Shown: positions 1 through 6,435 of the stretch, piece by piece
Numbering within the stretch: position 1 is the stretch's first letter
Layout: each line of letters opens with the position of its first letter
NCBI GenBank assembly: GCA_001970855.1
Contig: LSSN01004261.1
Span: 1-10,818 of the forward strand
Origin: Smittium culicis
Lineage: Eukaryota > Kickxellomycota > Harpellomycetes > Harpellales > Legeriomycetaceae
Direction: 5' to 3'
DNA length: 10,818 bases
Notes under the pieces: generated by a model
Databases searched by the model: none
The model's input: only the letters and a program-made list of their open reading frames with translations
Told to the model about the DNA's origin: nothing
Made by a program: the position numbers and the translations under genes

Positions 1-560
1 TTTGAACTACCAAAATTATCCAACCATACGACAATATGATAAATAAATATAATATAGTAATAAATAATTGGCCGGTAAATTTTATATATCCAATAACAAA
101 TAAATATAATATGACTTATCCAATTATAATTTTTAAAAAAGTTTAAGAGTACTTGCCCCGGAAAGGGTTAAAATAATGATAAAAAAGATAGTTTTTAAAA
201 TAATAGAAAACACTAGTCTTTAAATAGTTTTCTTTAACTTTAAAATCACTTATTAAATACAATGCATGAGCTAATTTATGCATAAGTTTTAGTTTTACTT
301 ATTTCAGAATATATTAAACCTCTGTTAATACATATAAAATAATATAACTAGATTGTTTCAAATATAAAGTACTGATATATAAATTGCTATATATTAATTT
401 AATATATTAAAGTATGATTTAAAATATACAAAATAAGTATGCCTTTATATGATTGGGTTGTGTTCTATTTTATGAAGCTGCTTATCCTTAGTAATTTAAG
501 TTTATTTTGCCAACAGAATTAATATTAAATATTTAACATCTTGGAGTTGTCTATTTTTTC
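1..560. other. AT-rich flank, no supported gene
   Basis: No recognisable gene, RNA or mobile-element domain was found here on either strand. The only open stretch of note is a minus-strand frame with no stop from about 218 to the left edge. It encodes mostly I, L, F, Y, K and N, with TLSGASTLKLF near 165-130 and VVWLDNFGSS near the edge. About 73 stop-free codons are within what chance can give in such AT-rich DNA, and I do not recognise the product. A small GC-richer patch (gccccggaaaggg, about 154-166) stands out but has no assignable role. Confidence 0.5.
41..112. repeat. 15-bp direct repeat, AAATAAATATAATAT
   Basis: The same 15-mer occurs at 41-55 and 98-112. A shorter word, TATCCAA, recurs near 17, 88 and 119. 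This looks like the remains of a local duplication in AT-rich DNA; no function can be inferred. Confidence 0.6.
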
Positions 561-618
561 ATATTTATATATTTTATCGAGTCTCGTATTATGAGCGTAT
601 TTATGTTTTCTAGCCATA

Positions 619-640
619 ATGTAAGAAATCTTTCTTACAT
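619..640. repeat. Perfect inverted repeat, 10-bp arms
   Basis: ATGTAAGAAA (619-628) and its exact reverse complement TTTCTTACAT (631-640) are separated by only two bases (TC). As RNA a two-base loop is tight, so the closing pair would probably open. It could equally be a dyad protein-binding site. No gene next to it explains it. Confidence 0.7.
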
Positions 641-768
641 AGTACAAATAGAACAACAACATGATTTACAATGATCATTGTTAATATCAAAAATCCGTTG
701 TAAATCTCGTTGGCTAACTTAATAGGAAGTTGGTCAACAACTCAAACAAAATAAAGTATTTAAACAAC

Positions 769-792
769 TGCTTTTCCTTTATCGGAAAAGCA
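769..792. repeat. Hairpin-forming inverted repeat, 9-bp arms
   Basis: TGCTTTTCC (769-777) and GGAAAAGCA (784-792) are perfect reverse complements around a 6-base loop. It lies about 65 bases beyond the simple-repeat tail proposed for LINE copy A. It could be a chance hairpin within the weak copy B remnant or, if copy A is longer than I think, a 3-prime UTR stem-loop. Many LINE reverse transcriptases recognise a 3-prime stem-loop in their own RNA, but nothing here proves that role. Confidence 0.6.
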
Positions 793-856
793 AGTGGTTT
801 AATCTGTTTCAATAATATTCTATTTTTCACTCTTATAAAGATCCCTTGTAAGTTAA

Positions 857-874
857 TAGTATTAGTATTAGTAT
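857..874 (-). repeat. (TAGTAT)3 simple repeat, likely 3-prime tail of LINE copy A
   Basis: Three perfect tandem copies of TAGTAT (ATACTA on the minus strand) lie about 60 bases beyond the last stop codon of the copy A ORF2 (934-936). Several LINE families end in a short tandem repeat rather than poly(A), so this is a reasonable marker for the 3-prime end of copy A. No poly(T) on the plus strand competes for that role, although there is a pyrimidine-rich stretch at 881-901. Confidence 0.5.
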
Positions 875-933
875 ACCTACATCTTCTTTTCTTTTTCTTC
901 CCTAAATAAAATACATTTTATTAAAGTATTCCC

Positions 934-3900
934 TTACGCATAATTTGAAAATAGATTATCATTCAAGTATAATTTGTTGCAATTCGATTCAATTATCGCC
1001 TTTTGTATTTCCCAAACTTCCAGCTCATGAAAAAACCGAGCATTTGGAGCTTAAGCATTAGATATTTCGAACCTGTTTAATATATCTAACTATAGAATTT
1101 TCCCTGGGTTTACAGGTTTTTTATTTTCAGACTCATTGTTTACCAAACGTAATGCTCTGTTCCAGAAACCTTTTATTCGCTGACAGCTAAAAAAGATGTG
1201 TGATATAACCTCATCTTTCCCGTACCTACTAAATCTCCCTTTAGCTAAATTATTCAATATTTTTAGAATATTTCTATGTTAGATCCAATTAATAAGCAGC
1301 TTCCATACAACAGATTTTAGTTTGGGGGTATACTCTAGTTATGTATTTCACTTATCCAATTTACAGATATATTAGTTTCATACACATCCTTCCATTCTTT
1401 TGAGTTTATTTTTACAGGTTCTATATCAACCGTAATGCACTTTCTTCCGGCCTTTAGCAAGTAGTTGGTAATATTTTTTGTTAAATTAGAGAAAGATACG
1501 TCATTGAATACAAAATTTTGACAATCCCTAATTTCCATCAGTTTATCGGGCAGTGTTAACATTTTGTTTACCTCTTTGATATTTGATAGAACAGTGATAC
1601 TCTATTATAATCAAATATACTCATATTTTTTAAAATTATACGCCGATATAGTATTTTTTTCCTTTGACAGTTTATCTAATTACTAATTACAAAAAGTTAT
1701 ACATTCAATAACGCTATTATATAGATACAAACAGCAAATTTTATTTCTATTCAATTTATTTTATACTTTTTCTATTCCATACCCAAGTTTTATGCAGCAT
1801 TAAATAAAATAAATTTACAAGTTATTGAGTCCAACAAGGCTTTTTTTCAAACTGAAGCTGATTATTCTTAGCATAATTCTATGGTGGTGGGTGTATTTTT
1901 TGTCCGAAAATTCACAGATTTTTAAGGATATTAATTCCTGGTATGCTATAAGATATATTTTTTCATTTAAGAAAATATTTGATATACCTTTCGAAAAATG
2001 CGGTCTACATTGTGGCTCTGTTAGAATGAGACCCAACCCCTCTGATTTTTTTTATTTAGACCTTTTCAATGGAAATAGGCTTTTTTTGTTTGACCAAATA
2101 AAATTTCGAAAATTTTTGATTATCTTTGAAAAGAAACTCTTGGAAAACGGTGTTGAATGAGAATAATACCATATTTTTGATTGAATTATAACGTTACAAG
2201 TTATAAATTTGCCTATAGTTGAAAGTTTTCTTATTTTTAATAGGCATATTTTGACTACAAACTTTGTATAATTTTATTTTTCATTTTCTTGCTAGCAATG
2301 CCTGTTTTATAAAAGCAGGTTTTCAGATGCTTATAAGTTTCTCTATTGACCAGTAGCTTGAAATTGGTTCTTAAGTTACTTTCTCCAATATTTAGGTACA
2401 ATTCTTTTTAATTATTTTTGCAGTTATTTGAAGCTTCACTATTCAGGGAAATAATGCCCTTTAATATGTTATATTCTGCTAGATTTTTCATATATACCAC
2501 TATACCATCTGCATAAGCCAAAGTTTTGATTTTAGCTTGTGGTATTTTAATTCCTTCTAACATATTCCTTAGCTCAATATCATAGGCTCTATCATAATAT
2601 TATATAACAGAGGAGACAGCGGATCACCCTGCATTAAAACTTGCTTAACTGGTATCCAATCAGTGAAAATTTTTCATAATTTTATTGCTGTCTCAGTTTT
2701 TTTGTATAGTAACTTTATTCAATTGGTGATTAATTAGGGAATCCAAACTTGTTGAAGCACATTTCTAGGTATTTCAAATCTACCCTATCATTTTTTTTTT
2801 TTTTGGTCAATAAGACCACTGCTCCTTAAGTTTTTTTTGGATTTACTTTCGAGAATTCTAGCACTGTATTAAATGAATAATATTTTTGGACATATTCTAC
2901 CTTCAGTAAATACATATTGTGTTTCCCCAATAATTTCCCCACAATTCCTGTAATCTTTTTATTCAGAATTTTTAATGTTATTTTTACATCAGTTAATAAG
3001 TGACATCGCCATCCAATTGATTAAGTCATTTCTATCGCCTTTTTTAGGCAAAAATTTCATGATCGCTTTACTAAAGTCTTCAGGTATCTCATTCATTGTT
3101 AATAATTTATTAAAAAAAAATTGCTAGCCGTTTTGAAAATCTTTTTGAAATTTTTTTATAATATTCAAAGGGAATCCTGTCAAATCCTAATTGGAATTTA
3201 TTTTTGACTATTTTACTTTGTTTTTGAATTCTAATGGTGATATAGGTTACGATATTTCATTAATATCTGCTAGATCAATTAGATTTTCAACATTAGAAGT
3301 ATCTGTTTTTTGATAATTACAGTCATTAGATCCTAAGTTAAATAGTTTAGTATAAAATTATTCTTCGGTTTTTTTAATCTAAACTGAGTTTTTTTTTAAA
3401 GTGTTGTCTCTATTTATAAGAAAATTTATTTTGAAGTGTTTTCCTTAATTTTTATATATCTATAGAAATAGGAAATTGAATCTTCTCCATATTCAAACCA
3501 CTTTTCTCTGGATTTTGCTGGTAAGGGCGCCGTTTCGATAGTTTTAGGAGTTTTTGATTTATTATTTATTGTATCCAATTCAGAAAATCTGCTTTTTTAT
3601 AAGTATGAATCTATAGGGATTTCATTTTTACGGGGGTTTAATGATTTGAGAATTTTAGTTTTCTCTGTTTCTAAAGAATATAATAGCGTTTTTTCTTGCC
3701 TACTTTTAATTTACTATAATCTCTCATAGCTAATTTTATTGATTATTTGAACTCTATCTAACTTCTTTTACTAGGATCATTTTTTTTGTAATCAATTAAG
3801 TTTTGAATTACTAAAACGCAATCCATATCTCAAAGTTAATTAAATTCAATTTGGATAGTTTATTATATATTAATTAGTATATTTTATCTCATAATGTATT

Positions 3901-4782
3901 TTTATAGCTATTTGTAGATGATCCGAGGTATTATTTGTTTTCAAGTAGATATCTTCGTATTTTTCTAACTGTAATTTTGATACCAGAATATAGTAGAATT
4001 CAGTCATGAACTTTCCAATGTGAGCTAGACAGGTAAAAATATGTATATTCTTTATATAAAAACTTTTTAGGTCTATTAGATCAAGCTTTGATAAGAGCTT
4101 TTCAACCAATTTCAACTACATTTTTGTGTTTTTTCTAGGATTTATATAATTTATATTGTCTCTGACGAGATTAAAATCGCCAAAAATTATCATATTGTTC
4201 TTCGCGAATATATTCTCGATCCCATTGTAGAAAAATTTTCTGAGTTTAGGTATTGCAGGTGCATATAAATTAATAGCTTCGATTTTCATTTTGAATATTA
4301 AAATTTTAAAGATTGACTTTATAAATATCATATTTTTTTAATTCATTGTTTATTAGCATTGCAGCGTGGTATGACCATGCCGAGTCAAATGGCCAGTAAT
4401 TTTCCAAAAACTAGATTTTATTTACATCATAGTGCGTTTCTTGGATGAATATTATCTCCACATTTGATTTTCTAAGTAGGTTCAACATAAATTCTCTTTT
4501 TTTGTTATTTAATAGCTCTTGGCTGTTATAAGTTAACGTTTTAATTTCGCTTTGTTTACTTGTATTAGTTACTTTTCTAAAAAGAATTAAATATTTCATA
4601 TTATACAGGTCCTTGTATATCCTCATGTCTCCAGCAGATTAAACATCCATAGAAGAGGTAATCTGACTGTATTCATGAGTAATTTGTTCGCTTGTATCAT
4701 TATTGTTCCCTGAAAATGTACTTTTTTAGATTTCTATGGAACTTTTTTTATAATCATTGTTGTTTATTTGTGCAATTGGCAT
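934..4782 (-). pseudogene. LINE copy A ORF2: APE endonuclease - reverse transcriptase - zinc-binding region (broken)
   Basis: An active ORF2 protein nicks target DNA and copies the element RNA onto the nick. Endonuclease: TYNSQEL with catalytic Asn, FIQETH (QETH at 4443-4432), NLYAP, FGDFN (4181-4170), FYYILVS (usual Asp replaced) and TSDHLQI (SDH at 3926-3918); one frame runs 4331-3870 with a single TAG at 4118-4116. Linker: KWFEYGEDSISYF (about 3510-3470). RT: KKGDRNDLINWMAMSLIN (about 3050-2993), YVFTEGR (about 2910), motif A LIDQ (2814-2803), DRVDLKYLEMCFNKFGFPN in another frame, QGDPLSPLLYN (2631-2599) and YADG (2515-2504), where YADD is expected. C-terminal part: SEGLGLILTEPQ (about 2045), an open segment 2036-1815, INSKEWKDVYETN (1562-1335), then GKDEVISHIFFSC (about 1225-1170), whose first zinc cysteines are lost. 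The last stop is at 936-934. The start may be ATG 4782 or, downstream of the TATA box, ATG 4626. TAA, TAG, TGA and many indels interrupt it. Confidence 0.93.
4743..4752 (-). promoter_or_regulatory. TATA box candidate for LINE copy A ORF2
   Basis: The minus strand reads TATAAAAAAA from 4752 to 4743. It lies about 47 bases downstream (in minus-strand direction) of the eight-unit GAA/TTC array and about 120 bases upstream of ATG 4626. Heat-shock elements just upstream of a TATA box are the usual arrangement of heat-shock promoters. Such A/T words are common in this DNA, so the position relative to the array carries the argument, not the word itself. Confidence 0.45.
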
Positions 4783-4798
4783 AATTCTTTCACGAATG

Positions 4799-4836
4799 GA
4801 ACTTTCTAGAACTTTCTAGAATGTTCCGGAATATTC
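4799..4836 (-). promoter_or_regulatory. Heat-shock element: eight alternating GAA/TTC units
   Basis: GAA 4799, TTC 4804, GAA 4809, TTC 4814, GAA 4819, TTC 4824, GAA 4829 and TTC 4834 alternate without error, each starting 5 bp after the last. This is the nGAAn inverted array bound by heat-shock factor trimers; three units usually suffice. The older consensus CTnGAAnnTTCnAG is matched exactly at 4806-4819. The two-base spacers differ (ct, ta, ct, ta, tg, cg, ta), so only the first 20 bases can come from a 10-bp duplication; the core is kept where the spacers change. Two further in-phase units lie to the left (TTC 4789, GAA 4794), with one orientation break. The site is palindromic; orientation towards ORF2 of LINE copy A is inferred from the TATA box and the nearest coding sequence. 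Confidence 0.8.
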
Positions 4837-4870
4837 AGATATTATCAGTAGCAATGTTATAGTATGTTAG

Positions 4871-4897
4871 GAAACGTTCTAATATTCCCGAAATTTC
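4871..4897 (-). promoter_or_regulatory. Second heat-shock element cluster
   Basis: TTC 4885, GAA 4890 and TTC 4895 form a perfect three-unit nGAAn array. Just before it, GAA 4871 and TTC 4877 are present but spaced 6 bp apart, one base out of phase. With the eight-unit array 50 bp away, this gives the clustered HSE layout typical of strong heat-shock promoters. Confidence 0.6.
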
Positions 4898-4975
4898 TTA
4901 TCGATTTTTAATTTTTCTTACGTAATAATTTTACATGCTTATTTTTATAACATCGACAACGATTTTTTTTTTTTT

Positions 4976-5003
4976 GATTACTAATCAAGTTTGACTAGTA
5001 ATC
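4976..5003. repeat. Inverted repeat, 13-bp arms with one mismatch
   Basis: GATTACTAATCAA (4976-4988) pairs with TTGACTAGTAATC (4991-5003), with one mismatch and a two-base centre (GT). It sits in the spacer between ORF1 and ORF2 of LINE copy A, about 80 bp from the second heat-shock cluster. It may be a dyad binding site or an RNA hairpin; no function is assigned. Confidence 0.65.
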
Positions 5004-5042
5004 AACCATTTTTTTTCTACATCTTTCTTTTTAGTTTATTCT

Positions 5043-5112
5043 GTAGTTTTTCTTTCAGTTTTATGACTTAAAACCAAGCAACGGAAAAACTACAAAAAAG
5101 TTACGTTTTTCC
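5043..5112. repeat. Two mutually exclusive hairpins in the ORF1-ORF2 spacer
   Basis: GTAGTTTTTC (5043-5052) is the exact reverse complement of GAAAAACTAC (5084-5093). The overlapping GGAAAAAC (5083-5090) is the exact reverse complement of GTTTTTCC (5105-5112). The middle segment can therefore pair with the left or the right arm but not with both. The words are A/T-heavy and the arms short, so chance remains possible. Confidence 0.5.
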
Positions 5113-5171
5113 TGTCTTGAATTCGACACCTACTATCTTGTATACTTTCTAATAGCTATAAATAAATATCT

Positions 5172-6269
5172 TTATAGTAAATATAACTTTTGACTTGACT
5201 TGCGTTGCACTCTTGTAACCCAGATCTTAGATTCTGTGACACTTTCATCCTCTAAAATACTATATATATTTCCAAATAGGGTTTTGGAAACAAGAAGATT
5301 TACTCCGTTAACTGAGTTATTTATTATGGCGCTTTTATCAAGATTTGTGTTAACACCTATCGTGGACTATTTTTTGGCCACTTCATTCTTATCTGAAAGC
5401 ATTGCTTTTTTATTTAAATTATCATTTTTGTGAATAAATATAAATTCCGCTCGATTATTTTGTTTGGGTTATAGATCTTTCTCTTAATATTTCGACCATA
5501 GTTTTACCAATAAAGCTGGTGCTGAATAAGCTATAATCGTTTTTTCCCAGCAAGGAACTTTTTATTTTTGGGTTTTAAATAAATTTTCAATATTTTCGTT
5601 TCATTTTGGGAATTTCTTTGTACTGTATTCAATTTATTTACAATAATTGCAAAAAATTAGAGAGCTAGAATAGTAAAAGCAAAAAAACTACATTTTACAC
5701 TATCAGTAATTGTGGCACTACGCTATATGTCTTTATTTTTTATGAAAAATTTTAGCATTATAGCTCAGTTTGGCGCCATTATTATCTACCATAATTGACA
5801 TGTTTAAATACTCTCAAAAGGAATAAGAGTTTCTTTGACAGCTTTATTTTACTTTTCAAAAGACTTATCTTCGAAAGTAGGGATATAAATATTTATGATA
5901 TCGTCATTAAGCATAATCATGTTTGAAAATTTATAAAAGCTCTCCTTTGAAAAACATCTGTTTTTCTTGAAAACTTTCTACAACCTTTTATAAGTCAAAG
6001 TCAATAAACATTTTTCAAAGTTTTTTCTGTAGGTTCATGAAGTACTTTTGTGGTCTATCATTTTGGTGATCGTGCTAACAAATTAATCGGAGTTATCTTT
6101 GATACTAAATAGATCTATTAAAAGCCTTTCTTCGCACCCATACTGGAAAATCATCACCACTGGGCTTTGTGAGTGATTATCATACAGGGGACGCTTAATA
6201 AATATTTTTTGTAGATAAACTCTTTGTTACACTGGAATAGGAGGACGCTAAGCTTGGAGGATCATCCAT
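5172..6269 (-). pseudogene. LINE copy A putative ORF1 (broken, product not recognised)
   Basis: Minus-strand coding-like segments run from ATG 6269 to about 5172, some 365 codons, in several frames. The start reads MDDPPSLASSYSSVTKS in an unusually GC-rich stretch and ends at a TAA (6197-6195). Later segments include KPSGDDFPVWVRRKAFN (about 6165-6115), IINIYIPTFEDKSFEK (about 5902-5855), SFIGKTMVEILRERSI (about 5515-5470) and STIGVNTNLDKSAINN to WVTRVQRKSSQK (5369-5190). ORF1 proteins of LINEs bind the element RNA and often hold an RRM-like fold; the IYIP strand, the helix-like stretch after it and LKFF some 40 residues later could be such a fold, but this is only suggestive. No CCHC zinc knuckle is visible. 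Its place upstream of ORF2 on the same strand is the main support for ORF1. A plus-strand open frame at 5200-5433 is hydrophobic and looks like its antisense shadow. Confidence 0.5.
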
Positions 6270-6289
6270 GATGTGTCGAGGACGTTAAG
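6187..6289. repeat. Three copies of a GAGGACGYTAAG-like motif in a GC-richer island
   Basis: GGGGACGCTTAA (6187-6198), GAGGACGCTAAG (6241-6252) and GAGGACGTTAAG (6278-6289) recur within 103 bases, the last two differing at one position. They flank and overlap the putative ORF1 start of LINE copy A. The stretch from about 6120 to 6300 is clearly richer in G and C than the rest of the window. The motifs may be part of the element's internal 5-prime promoter or simply coding repeats. Confidence 0.5.
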
Positions 6290-6435
6290 TCAAAAGCGCG
6301 AGAGATTTATTTTTCTTATTTTTCAATACTATAATATTATTGGCTGAACAATAATTCGAGTTGTAAAAAAAAACAAGCATTTCTTTTGTTAAATGAAAGC
6401 AAATAAAAAATAAATAAGTATAAAACTTATCTAAT

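Larger units (their letters stand above)
560..836 (+). pseudogene. Possible upstream remnant of LINE copy B ORF2
   Basis: Weak plus-strand traces resemble parts of a LINE ORF2. Around 559-582 one frame reads SYLYILSS, like the IDYILVS-type strand of the endonuclease (copy A has FYYILVS). About 36 codons later another frame has NDH, where SDH would be expected. At about 780-830 a frame reads YRKSKWFNL, then after one stop YSIFHSY, which resembles KWFEYGEDSISYF in the EN-RT linker of copy A. If real, this is the 5-prime part of copy B, cut off by the insertion of copy A. The distance between NDH and KWF is about 300 bases shorter than in copy A, so a deletion would be needed. The matches are short and spread over several frames, so this is a hypothesis rather than a firm gene call. 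Confidence 0.3.
840..6303 (-). mobile_element. LINE copy A: near full-length, decayed non-LTR retrotransposon
   Basis: The element reads right to left: short 5-prime region, putative ORF1 (from 6269), spacer with a heat-shock-type promoter, ORF2 (EN, RT, zinc-binding region), short 3-prime UTR, then a (TAGTAT)3 tail. The ends are estimates. The left end is placed just outside the simple repeat; the right end is where minus-strand ORF1 gives way to plus-strand coding of copy B. Possible target-site duplications are imperfect: TATTTTTC-actc-TTAT at 821-836 against TATTTTTCTTAT at 6308-6319, or TTTCAATAATATT at 807-819 against a version with a 4-base insert near 6322-6339. Many frameshifts and stops show a long-dead copy. 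Confidence 0.8.

Noticed and set aside
1825..2160. A 111-codon plus-strand open frame, the second-longest in the window's annotations by eye
   Set aside because: It lies antisense to the copy A ORF2 segment at 2036-1815, whose minus frame continues the GLGL motif and has a homologue in copy B. The plus product resembles nothing.
5200..5433. A 77-codon hydrophobic plus-strand open frame that could pass for a membrane protein
   Set aside because: The opposite strand gives a hydrophilic frame that joins the other ORF1 segments. Antisense of hydrophilic AT-rich coding is hydrophobic by nature.
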